Shown: positions 1 through 8,142, numbered from the stretch's first letter. The stretch is 34,122 nucleotides of DNA from Oscillospiraceae bacterium (GCA_021771675.1 JAETOP010000028.1:1-34122); one strand, 5' to 3'. Notes: a model not told the origin generated them from the sequence alone. Numbers and translations are program-made.

Positions 1-170
1 GCCATGCACTGATCATATGTCTTTGCAGGCAGATGATTTTCATCTACCGCCAATAGAATATTGCATCTGTCCGCAATGGTTTGAGATGTGCCTTTCTTCT
101 TTCGCAATCCCTTGAGTCGTTTCACTTCAGAGTCAGACAACTGAACTTTATTTTTCTTAGGTCTTGCCAT
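1..170 (-). mobile_element. IS630-type transposase, N-terminal part (runs off window)
   Basis: The minus strand reads an ATG at 170 with a GAGAGGGG ribosome site just upstream, giving 56 residues that begin MARPKKNKVQLSDSEVKRLK and continue through a lysine/arginine-rich helix. This matches the start of IS630-family transposases, where an N-terminal helix-turn-helix recognises the terminal repeat before a DDE catalytic domain. The catalytic domain lies outside the window, so intactness cannot be judged. The region between the start codon and about 247 should contain the upstream end of the element. It holds two small palindromes (182-200 and 233-247), but the exact terminal repeat and TA target duplication could not be fixed. 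The family call rests on N-terminal sequence only; another helix-turn-helix transposase remains possible. Confidence 0.6.
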
Positions 171-181
171 GACTGTACCCC

Positions 182-200
182 TCTCATATGTGATATGAGA
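182..200. repeat. Perfect palindrome upstream of the transposase
   Basis: TCTCATAT at 182-189 pairs with ATATGAGA at 193-200 around GTG. It lies 12 bp upstream of the transposase start codon and overlaps the region where its promoter should be, so it may be an operator or part of the insertion sequence end. Confidence 0.5.
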
Positions 201-247
201 AGTGTACCATATTTTAGTTTATAAATCAATATGTCTATACACTAGAC

Positions 248-387
248 TTTGATTAAAAGTTCACAAAGATTTCCGAGGATGATTTGCGTAAAACAAGGGG
301 TCGGATGCAGCTGGGCTGACGCCCAGCAAAGACGACAACGCCGTTTTACACAAATCAGGCCGGAAAGATTGTGAGGTTTTAATCAAA
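248..387. repeat. 140-bp imperfect palindromic element (MITE-like)
   Basis: The arm at 248-294 starts TTTGATTAAAA and contains TTCCG and GATTTG.GTAAAAC. It is matched in reverse complement by the arm at 343-387, with only scattered mismatches and small gaps. The core contains its own hairpin, CTGGGC-TGAC-GCCCAG, at 311-326. The whole stretch could fold into one long hairpin. It lies between a transposase gene and the end of the M42 peptidase operon, whose transcript would run into it. No clear target-site duplication is visible. It could be a miniature element mobilised by a transposase in trans, a structured RNA, or simply a strong terminator. The function is not known. Confidence 0.7.
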
Positions 388-409
388 GATAGTATCATAT
401 TTTATGACC

Positions 410-1453
410 TTATTCCAGCCCCAGGTAGCCGCAGAGCACCTTCAGGGTATTGAGCACACCATCAATATGACTTCGCTCGTAGCCGTGACTGGCGAAGACG
501 CCTGCGCCGATCAGGCCGTGGCGAAGATCGAAGCCTGCTCTCAGAGTGGCCTCCACGTCGGAGCCGTAGTGGGGGTACACATCCACCGCATAATCGGCCC
601 CGGTTCGCTTGGCGGCCTCAATGAGTTTGCCCACCACCTGGTAGCTATAGGGCCCGCCGGAATCCTTGGCGCAGATGCTCACCTGGCGCTCGGTACAGCC
701 CAGCCCCTCCCCCACGCAGCCCATGTCCACGGAGATTGCCTCAGTAACCCCCTGGGGGACGCTGGCGCTGCCCCCGTGGCCCACCTCCTCGTACACGGTG
801 ATGTGGGCATACACCCGGCGGGGGAGGACGGCAGAGTGATCCTTCAGATACTTGGCAAAACCCAGCAGGATGCCCACGCTGAGCTTATCGTCCAGGAAGC
901 GGCTTTTCAGATACCCAGAGGCGGTGCGGCGGGTGCGGGGGTCAAAGCACACAATGTCCCCCACCTCAATGCCCAGCGCGCGGGTGTCGGCAGCGGACTT
1001 CACATTCTCGTCCAGCACCACCTCCACGCTGTCCCAGCTGCGGCTGGTATCGTTGTAGCTGCCGTTGACATGAATGCTGGGGTTACACAGCTGGGCGGTG
1101 CCCTCATAGACCCGGCCGTCCCTGGTATAGACCCGGACATTTTCCGCCTCGGCATTGTTGGCATTCATGCCTCCCAGGCTGGTAATCTTCAGGCAGCCGG
1201 AGGACTTGATCTGACTGACCATGCCCCCCAGGGTATCGGTGTGGGCCTCCAGAAGCAGGCCGTCCCCCCTGTCCTCACCGCCGAAATCCACCAGGACGCC
1301 CCCTTTTTCCGTCAGCCAGGCGTTGAACCCCAGAAGCTGGAACTCGGAGCAGACCCATCTGGCCGCCCGAGCCGTAAAGCCCGAGGGGGAGTCGATGCTC
1401 AGCAGCTGGGCCGTTTTTTCCCAGGCAAAATCCGCATAGGGTAATGCAATCAT
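410..1453 (-). CDS. M42 family metallopeptidase (FrvX-like aminopeptidase)
   Basis: This 347-residue protein has the layout of M42 aminopeptidases, cytosolic di-zinc (or cobalt) enzymes that trim peptides. Metal and catalytic motifs are visible in order: HTDT with His71 and Asp73, SRFLDDK around Asp188/189 as the bridging metal ligand, EEVGHGG with Glu222/223 as the catalytic base and ligand, SVDMG at Asp243, and ASHGYERSH at His323. The length is normal for the family. The start ATG at 1453 follows GGGAGG, which overlaps the stop codon of the upstream DUF218 gene only a few bases away, so translation is probably coupled. It is the last gene of a three-gene minus-strand operon. Substrate cannot be told from sequence; family members range from glutamyl to general aminopeptidases. 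Confidence 0.88.
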   Translation of the reverse strand: MIALPYADFAWEKTAQLLSIDSPSGFTARAARWVCSEFQLLGFNAWLTEKGGVLVDFGGEDRGDGLLLEAHTDTLGGMVSQIKSSGCLKITSLGGMNANNAEAENVRVYTRDGRVYEGTAQLCNPSIHVNGSYNDTSRSWDSVEVVLDENVKSAADTRALGIEVGDIVCFDPRTRRTASGYLKSRFLDDKLSVGILLGFAKYLKDHSAVLPRRVYAHITVYEEVGHGGSASVPQGVTEAISVDMGCVGEGLGCTERQVSICAKDSGGPYSYQVVGKLIEAAKRTGADYAVDVYPHYGSDVEATLRAGFDLRHGLIGAGVFASHGYERSHIDGVLNTLKVLCGYLGLE

Positions 1454-1456
1454 AAT

Positions 1457-2317
1457 TTACCTCCCAAAAATATAGAAGTGCCAAACCCCCGCCACTTCCC
1501 GCATGGCATGATTGATGAACTGGGACAGCCGGGAGGTCTTGGCGGGCACCCCCACAAAGCCGAGCCCCAGCTTTTCCACCATCAGGCTGGTGCGGTAGAG
1601 ATGGTACTCGCTGGAAAGGATGCCCAGCTTCTCCGGGCGGCTGCCGGTTTTTTCCTCAATCAAATCCAGGGAGAAGCGCATGTTCTCGTCGGTGGAGGTG
1701 GCCTTGTCCTCCATCCAGATTCGCTCCTCTTCAATGCCCAGCTTCACCAGCTCGTCGTGCATACATTGGGCCTCGGTGATGGGCTCGTCCGCCCCCTTTC
1801 CGCCGGAGACGATGGCGATCACATCCTCATGCTCCTTCAAGTAGTCAGCGGCCTCGTTAATCCGATCCCACAAGGAGACCGACGGGCCGTCCTCCCGAAC
1901 CTTGGCCCCCAGCACCACCAGATACTCCGCCACCTCCTCCGGGGTGCCCAGGCTCGCCCGGAGAATGTGGTACTCTGTAAAGCTGAACAGGGCCAATCCG
2001 CACAGCAGTGCCAAAGTGACCACAATGGTGCTCACCCTGGCAAACTTGGGCAGCACCCTGCCCACCAGGGGCATAAAGCTGTAAAACAAAATCACGCAAA
2101 TAATGCCCAGGCATACCAAAGCGGTAAAGCTGTAGCCCTGGATCATAAATTTGCACACATATCCAACGGCGGCAAAGGGGACGCAGGCCCCCAGGCCCAG
2201 AAAGGGATGGGCTTTGAACCCGCCGCTCTTGGGCCGCCAGTCCTGGCCGTTTTTCTCCATCTGACTGCGAATGACACTGGCCTGCAAAGCCTTTTTTTGT
2301 GCAATGGTCTTTCTCAT
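1457..2317 (-). CDS. YdcF/DUF218 family membrane protein
   Basis: The 286-residue protein has three hydrophobic segments in its N-terminal half (about residues 42-60, 65-85 and 95-112). A soluble domain of the DUF218/YdcF/SanA type follows. Family signatures seen are YLVVLGAKV near the domain start, IVSGGKG, the ATSTDENMRFS segment and LSSEYHLYRTSLM. Proteins of this family (ElyC, SanA, YdcF) are linked to envelope integrity and cell-wall precursor metabolism, but the chemistry is unresolved. The start ATG follows GGGGGA. The gene sits 15 bp after a small unknown gene and 3 bp before the M42 peptidase gene, so the three are probably co-transcribed. Confidence 0.8.
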   Translation of the reverse strand: MRKTIAQKKALQASVIRSQMEKNGQDWRPKSGGFKAHPFLGLGACVPFAAVGYVCKFMIQGYSFTALVCLGIICVILFYSFMPLVGRVLPKFARVSTIVVTLALLCGLALFSFTEYHILRASLGTPEEVAEYLVVLGAKVREDGPSVSLWDRINEAADYLKEHEDVIAIVSGGKGADEPITEAQCMHDELVKLGIEEERIWMEDKATSTDENMRFSLDLIEEKTGSRPEKLGILSSEYHLYRTSLMVEKLGLGFVGVPAKTSRLSQFINHAMREVAGVWHFYIFGR

Positions 2318-2332
2318 GACAGAATCCCCCGA

Positions 2333-2665
2333 TTATTTCACCTTTCTTGCCTTGGCGGCGGCATCCTTGGCCTCCTGAATCAGGGGACGCTGCTTCCGGG
2401 CCGCATAGGGCTCCAGCCGGTTCAGGTGGGAATAGCGGCTGAACATGATCATCTTCCGCTTGCTTCGCACCGCATCGCTCTTGGTGGTGAGGATGATGTG
2501 GGCGGATTCCTTGATGATTTTGCAGTCATTGGCAATGATCTGGTCTGTAATTTTCTCGTACTTCTTCACATCCGGCTTGGCGGGCAGCTTGCACCCGGAG
2601 GCAAATAACGCCCGTCCCCAGGCTTTTTTGTCATGACGGCCTCCCAAAAAAGCGAATAATGACAT
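2333..2665 (-). CDS. Hypothetical basic protein, first gene of the M42 operon
   Basis: This encodes 110 residues with no recognised domain. It is strongly basic in its second half (KSKRK-like and ARKQRP segments, ending KARKVK), with no membrane segment. The middle (residues about 40-75) could form an alpha/beta unit with the sequence IIKESAHIILTTKSD, which suggests a small PilZ-like or regulatory domain only very loosely. The start ATG at 2665 has a GGAGG site at good spacing, and an extended -10 promoter lies about 40 bp upstream, so it is very likely expressed. It leads the operon with the DUF218 and M42 genes. Function unknown. Confidence 0.65.
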   Translation of the reverse strand: MSLFAFLGGRHDKKAWGRALFASGCKLPAKPDVKKYEKITDQIIANDCKIIKESAHIILTTKSDAVRSKRKMIMFSRYSHLNRLEPYAARKQRPLIQEAKDAAAKARKVK

Positions 2666-2705
2666 GATTTTTCCTCCATGCTCGTAGGTTCATCCTTTTG
2701 CCTGC

Positions 2706-2714
2706 ATTATATCA
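2706..2714 (-). promoter_or_regulatory. Extended -10 promoter for the 2665-410 operon
   Basis: The minus strand reads TGATATAAT, a perfect extended -10 element (TG-n-TATAAT). The -35 position is poor, as is usual for extended -10 promoters. It lies about 40 bp upstream of the first start codon. Confidence 0.6.
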
Positions 2715-2765
2715 CAGAATACGGGAAAATAACAGAGTGAAAATTTTTAACAAGTTATTAAGAAA

Positions 2766-2791
2766 GCGCCGCACCCTTCGGGGTGCGGCGC
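2766..2791 (-). terminator. Terminator after the GH3 gene
   Basis: GCGCCGCACCC pairs with GGGTGCGGCGC around a short loop. On the minus strand it is followed by TTTCTT. It sits just past the GH3 stop codon. Confidence 0.75.
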
Positions 2792-2806
2792 AGCGTATCA
2801 TTTTAA

Positions 2807-5401
2807 TTACTCCTGGGTGGTAAAGCTTCTGAGTGTCTTGCCCTCGATATAGGGGCCGGCCTCGGGGAAGCCGCCGCACTTCATATCCACCTCCAGCAGC
2901 TTTGCAGCGCAGCGCTGGAGATACCCAAGCTTCAGGCTCCCATCCCGGACGGCGGTGATGATGTCCTGGACGTTGCCCTCGCAGCCGGGCATCTGCACAT
3001 CGTTTCCCGCATAGATGCACAGGGGGCTGGAGGCACAGGGGTACTTGGGATTGGGCTTTGCCATGGCGCCGGACACCGTGGCATTGCTGGTGAACCAATC
3101 GGTCATCACATAGCCCTGGAAACCGCACTCCTCCCGGGCATAGCAGGTGATGGAATCGTAGCAGTTGGCGCCGTGGACACCGTTGATCAGGTTGTAGCTG
3201 GTCATGATGGTCATGGGCTGGGAAGCCTGGATGCAGACGCCGAAATTGCGCAGGTAGATTTCCCGGATGGCCCGCTCCTTGATGTGGGCATTGCAGTACA
3301 TCCGGTTGTCCTCCTGGTTGTTGGCGAAGTAATGCTTGATGCTGGTGCCCACGCCGGGGTGCTTCTGCACGCCTCGGACATCCGCCGCCGCGCACAGGCC
3401 AGAGAGCAGGGGGTCCTCGGAGTAATACTCGAAGTTCCGGCCGCAGAGGGGATTGCGGTGGATGTTCATGCCGGGGGCCAGCCAGACCCGGACGCCGAAG
3501 GTTTCCATCTCAGCGCCCACCACGTCGCCGCACTTCTCAATCAGCTCCAAATCCCAGGAGCTGGCCAGCAGCCAGGCGATGGGGATGGCGGTGCAGTACT
3601 GATAGTAATCCACATCCCCCTCCTGCTTAGGGGCAAAGGTTTCGGCAATGCCGCCCATGGCGGAACCGCCGGGCAGCAGCTTTCCCGCCTCATCCGTGCG
3701 GAAATGGGGAATCAGGCGCAGACCGGCAGGGCCGTCGGCGTTAATCATGTCCCGGACGCCCCGGTGGGCAAGGGCCAGACTGGTTTCACCGGCAGCGCCG
3801 GGAACCGCCTTGGAGGCGGAACCGATCACATTCTCGTCCTCTCTTGCGGCGCCCACGCACCACTCGGCCATTTCCTCCACGGTAAGCTGGGAGACCAACT
3901 GCTCCATGGTATATTTTCCGTCCCGAACCTCTTCCAAGGTGATCACATGGTCGGTACCAGCGGGAGCGAAGGGAGCGGGCTCTCCGGCGTACTCCACAGT
4001 AATTGTGGGAATCCTGGCGGCGCTGAGGGCAATTCTGGGGGCCGCTGCCTTTTCTGCTTCCTCGTTCTCCGGCACCCAGCTCTGAACACCGGCGCAGGAA
4101 ATCTCCTCAAATTCCTCGTCCAGAGGGCAGATGTTCTTGACCTTCCTGGTCTGTGCGGTATCGTCCAGGATCAGCACCGCCGCCACATGGGTGGCACGGC
4201 TGTTCACGCCCACCCGGATCACATATTCTCCGGCCTCCAGCACATAGCCGGCCTTGGCAGGGTCATAGCTTTCCAGATTGGTCAAGTCGAAGCTGACAGT
4301 CACCCGCTGCTCCTCCCCGGGCTGCAAAAGCCTGGTTTTGCCGAAGCCGCAGAGCATCTGCATGGGCTTTTCCAGCCCCTGCCTGGGGGCGGAGCCGTAG
4401 ACCTGAATCACTTCCCTGCCCCCGAAAGAGCCGGTATTTTTGACCTTCACGGTGACACTGACGGTTTTTTCGTCGGCGCAGGCCCTCAGGGTCTCCATGG
4501 AAAAGGTGGTGTAGTTCAGGCCGTAGCCAAAGGGATACACTGGGGTCACATTGAAAGTGTCGAAATAGCGGTAGCCCACAAAGATGCCGTCAACATAGTA
4601 TTCATCGTTCCAGTCGCCGTTGTTGTGGCTGAAGGTAGCAGAGGAGGGATAATCCGCATATTTTTCCGCCCAGGTGTCCGTCAGGCGGCCGCTGGGGATG
4701 CTCTTGCCCAGAAGGACATCCGCCACAATGTGGCCGCCCATGTTGCCGCTCTGGGAGATCAGCAGCACGGCGCTGATGCCGGGAATGGCTTTCAGGGTCG
4801 CCGCATTGATGACACCGCCCAGGTTCAGCAGCACGATGACCTTTCTATAATTCTGCCCCAGGGCGGTGAGGAGCGCAATCTCCTGCCCCGTCAGCTCGTA
4901 ATCCCCCTCCTCGGCGTAGCGGTCGCTGCCCTCGCCGGAGTTCCGGCCCAGCACATAGATGGCCAGATCACCCTCCGCCTTCTGGAAGGGAGCCAGGGCC
5001 TTGGGGACAAAATGCTCATTGAACATCACAAAGAAATCCGGAATGCCAGCGGCAGCGGCCCGCTGGTGGACATCGGCCATATAGGCATCAAACTCCTCCT
5101 TGAGGAGACGATCCTGCTCGTCAAGCCACTGCTTTGTGGTAATGGCAAAGCCCGCCTCCTCCAGGCCCTGCTCCACACAGACGCTGAACCGGCTGTTGAC
5201 CTCACCGCTGCCGGTGCCGCCCTTAACCGTAGCCCGGGCGCCGTTGCCGAAAAGGGCCACCTTCTGGGGGCCGGACAGGGGCAGAACGCCGTCGTTTTCC
5301 AGCAGCACCATGCACTCACCGGCAATCCGGCGGATGTAGTCGCTGTGAGCCTGCTCGCTGGCAGTGACTTCGGGGGTTTGATTTGCGTGATAGTGAATCA
5401 T
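2807..5401 (-). CDS. Glycoside hydrolase family 3 beta-glucosidase, domain-permuted
   Basis: An 864-residue glycosidase hydrolysing beta-linked (probably glucosyl) sugars. The two GH3 domains are in reversed order. The alpha/beta-sandwich (GH3 C-terminal type) comes first, at about residues 28-245, with VALFGNGA, KGGTGSGEVN and IPSGRLTDTW. A fibronectin-III-like domain follows at about 290-410 (PFGYGLNYT, VKNTGSFGGREVIQVY). The TIM-barrel domain that normally begins the protein is last, at about 500-860. It carries RLIPHF, APGMNIHRNPLCGRNFEYYSEDP, SIKHYFANNQE and the nucleophile motif YVMTDW, Asp768. No signal peptide is seen, so the enzyme is probably intracellular and acts on imported oligosaccharides. 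The start ATG follows AAAGGAG. It has its own promoter and terminator and so is monocistronic. The permuted order is known from rumen relatives such as Ruminococcus albus and Butyrivibrio enzymes. Confidence 0.93.
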   Translation of the reverse strand: MIHYHANQTPEVTASEQAHSDYIRRIAGECMVLLENDGVLPLSGPQKVALFGNGARATVKGGTGSGEVNSRFSVCVEQGLEEAGFAITTKQWLDEQDRLLKEEFDAYMADVHQRAAAAGIPDFFVMFNEHFVPKALAPFQKAEGDLAIYVLGRNSGEGSDRYAEEGDYELTGQEIALLTALGQNYRKVIVLLNLGGVINAATLKAIPGISAVLLISQSGNMGGHIVADVLLGKSIPSGRLTDTWAEKYADYPSSATFSHNNGDWNDEYYVDGIFVGYRYFDTFNVTPVYPFGYGLNYTTFSMETLRACADEKTVSVTVKVKNTGSFGGREVIQVYGSAPRQGLEKPMQMLCGFGKTRLLQPGEEQRVTVSFDLTNLESYDPAKAGYVLEAGEYVIRVGVNSRATHVAAVLILDDTAQTRKVKNICPLDEEFEEISCAGVQSWVPENEEAEKAAAPRIALSAARIPTITVEYAGEPAPFAPAGTDHVITLEEVRDGKYTMEQLVSQLTVEEMAEWCVGAAREDENVIGSASKAVPGAAGETSLALAHRGVRDMINADGPAGLRLIPHFRTDEAGKLLPGGSAMGGIAETFAPKQEGDVDYYQYCTAIPIAWLLASSWDLELIEKCGDVVGAEMETFGVRVWLAPGMNIHRNPLCGRNFEYYSEDPLLSGLCAAADVRGVQKHPGVGTSIKHYFANNQEDNRMYCNAHIKERAIREIYLRNFGVCIQASQPMTIMTSYNLINGVHGANCYDSITCYAREECGFQGYVMTDWFTSNATVSGAMAKPNPKYPCASSPLCIYAGNDVQMPGCEGNVQDIITAVRDGSLKLGYLQRCAAKLLEVDMKCGGFPEAGPYIEGKTLRSFTTQE

Positions 5402-5454
5402 TTGGATGTAAACTCCTTTCAGATGCTAGAGAATTCCGAAAAATCTCTTCGCTT

Positions 5455-5483
5455 ATTATACAAAAATTTGTCGCAAAAATCAA
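5455..5483 (-). promoter_or_regulatory. Sigma-A promoter of the GH3 gene
   Basis: On the minus strand the -35 TTGATT (5478-5483) and -10 TATAAT (5455-5460) are separated by exactly 17 bp, about 55 bp upstream of the GH3 start codon. Confidence 0.8.
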
Positions 5484-5593
5484 CAGATTTTGGTAAAATA
5501 ATCAAGGAGTTCCAAATGGGCAAATTTTCAAAGCCGGATGAGCTGCATGGGCAAATCTTGACGCGCCCCTGCGGAATGTCCTCCGTCCAATGC

Positions 5594-5634
5594 AAAAAAT
5601 CCCTTTGGACTGGGGGAAGCCCAATCCAAAGGGG
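5594..5634 (-). terminator. Terminator after the XRE gene
   Basis: A long stem, CCCTTTGGATTGGG paired with CCCAGTCCAAAGGG, is followed on the minus strand by ATTTTTT. It begins a few bases beyond the XRE stop codon and separates it from the GH3 promoter. Confidence 0.85.
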
Positions 5635-5638
5635 CAGA

Positions 5639-5878
5639 TTATGGGTCCAGATTGGCTTCCTCAAAAAGAGGGGATTGAAAAAACTCGCTGATGCTGATTT
5701 CAAAGCCCTGGCACAGCTCATGGATGATTCTCAATTTCACCGAATCATAGGAGCAGTGAATCAGATTGCTGATGGTGGACTTTGGAACGCCGCTTTTGGT
5801 AAAGAGCTGATACTGGGTCATCCCCCGCTGGGTCAAAAGCTCCTGCAGCCGAAGACTGATTGCCTGATTTAATTTCAT
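5639..5878 (-). CDS. Small XRE-family (Cro/C1-type) transcription regulator
   Basis: This 79-residue protein is almost entirely one helix-turn-helix domain of the Cro/C1 type. Recognisable parts are LQELLTQRGMTQYQLFTKSGVPKSTISNLI for the helix-turn-helix and CQGFEISISEFF for the closing helices, followed by an acidic tail. There is no ligand or dimerisation domain. The ATG at 5878 is preferred over an upstream in-frame GTG because AGGTGG sits 5 bp before it. It is divergent from the zinc-ribbon membrane protein gene and upstream of the GH3 gene, either of which it might control. A palindrome overlapping its own leader suggests autoregulation. Confidence 0.82.
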   Translation of the reverse strand: MKLNQAISLRLQELLTQRGMTQYQLFTKSGVPKSTISNLIHCSYDSVKLRIIHELCQGFEISISEFFQSPLFEEANLDP

Positions 5879-5881
5879 ATG

Positions 5882-5900
5882 TACCACCTCTTCGGTGGTA
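5882..5900 (-). promoter_or_regulatory. Palindrome overlapping the XRE ribosome site (possible operator)
   Basis: TACCACC pairs with GGTGGTA around five bases. The ribosome site AGGTGG of the regulator gene is inside one arm, and a TATAAT-like sequence abuts the other arm on the minus strand. It could be a protein operator or an RNA hairpin masking the ribosome site. Confidence 0.5.
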
Positions 5901-5948
5901 TTATATAAAATTTAGGCAGAAAATTAGTCCCTGTAGCCGAACTAGTTC

Positions 5949-5977
5949 TTGCATTTTTGATTTGGGCATGGTATAGT
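5949..5977 (+). promoter_or_regulatory. Sigma-A promoter of the zinc-ribbon membrane protein
   Basis: -35 TTGCAT (5949-5954) and -10 TATAGT (5972-5977) with a 17-bp spacer, about 70 bp upstream of the start codon at 6045. Confidence 0.7.
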
Positions 5978-6044
5978 TAATTCAGGGAGCCCCGACAGAA
6001 TGAGCGGGTGCCGCCTCAATGAAAGAGAAAGAGAGAGATGTCCC

Positions 6045-6992
6045 ATGATTGGTTCCGCACTGAAAAAGCTGGCAAAAGAATACGACATGACTGTGGATAA
6101 GGGAATTGCTTACGGAAGCCTGGGCGGCTTTGCCGCCACCCTCAGCGAGGGCGCCGGGTTCAAGCAGATTGTCTTTTCCACCTGCTTTGACGACCCTGCC
6201 GGCCGTACCGGCATAACGGACACGGTAAACGCCCGGAATGTAAAGAAGGAGTTCCGGGTTCAGGAGCTGACGGTGAGCTCCAAGATGATCGCGGTAACGT
6301 TCCTGGACAACCCCGGCACCATGAAGCGCATCCGGGCTTTCCTGGACTGGTTCCTGCCCCTGCTGCGCTCCTTTGGCGCCAGCGGCGTAGAAATCTGCCC
6401 GGAGTGCGGAATGCCCATCGACCAGGGCCGCTGGGCCATGGTCAACGGCGTCGCCCACCACTTCCACACCGGCTGCGCCAGCCGGGTGCAGCTGAATTTG
6501 GAGCAGAGCAATGAGCAGATGGCCAGCGAGGACACCGGCAACTATTTCTCCGGCCTGGTGGGCGCCCTGCTGGGCTCCGCTCTGGGCGCGGTGGTCTGGG
6601 CCATCGTACTCTGCATTGGCTATATGGCCTCTCTGGTGGGTCTGCTCATTGGCTTCCTGGCAGAAAAGGGCTATAACCTGTGCAAAGGAAAGCAGGGCAA
6701 GGGGAAAATTGCCATTTTGATTGTGGCGTTGATTTTTGGCGTGCTGCTGGGGACCTTCCTGGCAGAAAGCTATGACCTGTTTACCTTCATCAACTCCGGG
6801 GCTGCCCCGGGATGGCAGGTTTCCGATATTCCCGGGGTGATTATTTACTTCTTCCTCATGGATGCGGAATACCGGGTGCCAGTTTTGATCAATATGGTCA
6901 TGGGTCTGTTTTTTGCCGCCCTGGGCGCGTATACCCTGATCCGCCAGGCAGGCCGCAATGTCTCCGGCAACCGATTCGTTCATTTGAAATAA
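6045..6992 (+). CDS. Membrane protein with a zinc-ribbon-like motif
   Basis: The 315-residue protein begins with a soluble domain. A Cys/His cluster follows (CPEC at 118-121 and HTGC at 141-144) that could bind one zinc ion. The C-terminal half has about four membrane segments (roughly 170-207 as a hairpin, 221-241 and 278-297). The N-terminal domain includes an ITDTVNARNV...EFRVQELTVSSKMIAV stretch that resembles no family I can name. The ATG at 6045 (MIGSALKK) is chosen over an in-frame ATG at 6000 because a purine-rich site precedes it and the extra 15 residues are low-complexity. It is a single gene with its own promoter and a shared terminator. Function unknown. Confidence 0.7.
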   Translation: MIGSALKKLAKEYDMTVDKGIAYGSLGGFAATLSEGAGFKQIVFSTCFDDPAGRTGITDTVNARNVKKEFRVQELTVSSKMIAVTFLDNPGTMKRIRAFLDWFLPLLRSFGASGVEICPECGMPIDQGRWAMVNGVAHHFHTGCASRVQLNLEQSNEQMASEDTGNYFSGLVGALLGSALGAVVWAIVLCIGYMASLVGLLIGFLAEKGYNLCKGKQGKGKIAILIVALIFGVLLGTFLAESYDLFTFINSGAAPGWQVSDIPGVIIYFFLMDAEYRVPVLINMVMGLFFAALGAYTLIRQAGRNVSGNRFVHLK

Positions 6993-7001
6993 AAAGCCAA
7001 A

Positions 7002-7025
7002 GGGGGCTGCCAATCGGCAGCCCCC
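7002..7025. terminator. Bidirectional terminator between convergent genes
   Basis: GGGGGCTGCC pairs with GGCAGCCCCC around four bases. A-rich sequence on the left and T-rich sequence on the right make it usable for both the plus-strand membrane protein gene and the minus-strand buk gene. Confidence 0.85.
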
Positions 7026-7029
7026 TGCA

Positions 7030-8142
7030 TTATTTCTCCCAGCCGAAGCCCTGGAACACCGGTGCGCCGGTGTACCGGCGGGCAGTCTTCTCCCCCCGGA
7101 GAACCTCCAGCGCCGCCTGGGCCAGCGCCTCCTGCTCGCATTCGCCGGGGTAGACGGCGACGGGGGCGATCCAGCCGCAGCGCTGCTTCACCCCGTCCAC
7201 GATGTCTGCAAAGCGAACCAGGCCGCCGGTGAGCAGGATGCCGTCCACCCTGCCCTCCAGCACCGCCGCCATGGCGCCGATGGATTTGCAGAGCTGATAG
7301 ATCATGGTGTTCCAGATGAGGCAGGCCTTCCGGTCCCCCGCCTCCACCAGTGCGTGGACGGTGTCCGCATTGGAAGTGCCGAAGTGGCTGACAAAGCCGC
7401 CGGAACGGGAGAGCATGGTCTTCACGTCCTGGGTGGTGTGGCCGGATTCCAGGTAGGTCAGCACCTCCATCACCGGGATGGAGCCCAGCCGGGTGGGGGT
7501 GAAGGGGCCGTCGCCTCCGGCGCCCTCAGTACTGTCAATCATCCTGCCCTTACAGTGGGCGGTGACGGTGATGCCCCCGTCAATGTGGCTGACGATGAAA
7601 TTGCAGTCCTCATACTTCTTCCCCAGAGTCTGGGCGTGAATGGCGGCGATGCCCTTCTGATTCAGCACATGAGTCTGGGCCCGGCGGTAAAGCCCTGCAA
7701 TGCCGGTGGGCCGGGCGTAGTCGCACAGCTCATCCACATTGGTGGGGTTCAGGGTGAACATTTTCCCGCCAAACTCCCGGCACAGCTCATAGGCCAGCAT
7801 GACCCCCAGCTTGGCGGGATGGTCGCTGCCCCCTACCCCGGCGGCGGTATGGGCCACCAGCTGCTCGTCGATCTCCATCACCCCGGACTCCTGGGGATAG
7901 GCGCTGCCCCCACGGCCCACGAAGGCATCCATTTCCGAAAGCTTCAGGCCGTGCCGGGCCATGAAGTCCTCGATGAAAGCCCGGCGCATGGGGATTTGGT
8001 CGTTCACCGTGGGGAAGGACAGCAGCACCGGGGCATCGTGAAAGACACTCTCGGTGTACACATTCTTCTCGTTTTCAAAATAGCTCACCTTAGTAGAGGT
8101 GGAGCCTGGATTGATAACCAGGATTTTGTATGTTTTATCCAT
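7030..8142 (-). CDS. buk: Butyrate kinase
   Basis: This 370-residue cytosolic enzyme belongs to the acetate/butyrate kinase (ASKHA) family and interconverts butyryl phosphate plus ADP with butyrate plus ATP. Visible signatures are ILVINPGSTSTKVSYF at the N terminus (phosphate 1 loop), VGRGGSAYP, the SHIDGGITVTAHCKGRMIDSTEGAGGDGPF segment that marks butyrate rather than acetate kinases, and DGILLTGGL (adenosine motif). Length fits Buk. The start ATG follows AGGAGA. No phosphotransbutyrylase gene is adjacent; pta lies about 6 kb away. Branched-chain acyl or propionyl phosphates are also possible substrates for this family. Confidence 0.92.
   Translation of the reverse strand: MDKTYKILVINPGSTSTKVSYFENEKNVYTESVFHDAPVLLSFPTVNDQIPMRRAFIEDFMARHGLKLSEMDAFVGRGGSAYPQESGVMEIDEQLVAHTAAGVGGSDHPAKLGVMLAYELCREFGGKMFTLNPTNVDELCDYARPTGIAGLYRRAQTHVLNQKGIAAIHAQTLGKKYEDCNFIVSHIDGGITVTAHCKGRMIDSTEGAGGDGPFTPTRLGSIPVMEVLTYLESGHTTQDVKTMLSRSGGFVSHFGTSNADTVHALVEAGDRKACLIWNTMIYQLCKSIGAMAAVLEGRVDGILLTGGLVRFADIVDGVKQRCGWIAPVAVYPGECEQEALAQAALEVLRGEKTARRYTGAPVFQGFGWEK

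Noticed and set aside
3173..5872. Long plus-strand open frame of 899 codons opposite the GH3 and XRE genes
   Set aside because: It is antisense to a well-supported GH3 gene with clear motifs, and its translation is low-complexity (His/Gly/Ala/Gln-rich) with no domain. GC-rich genes commonly leave such open antisense frames.
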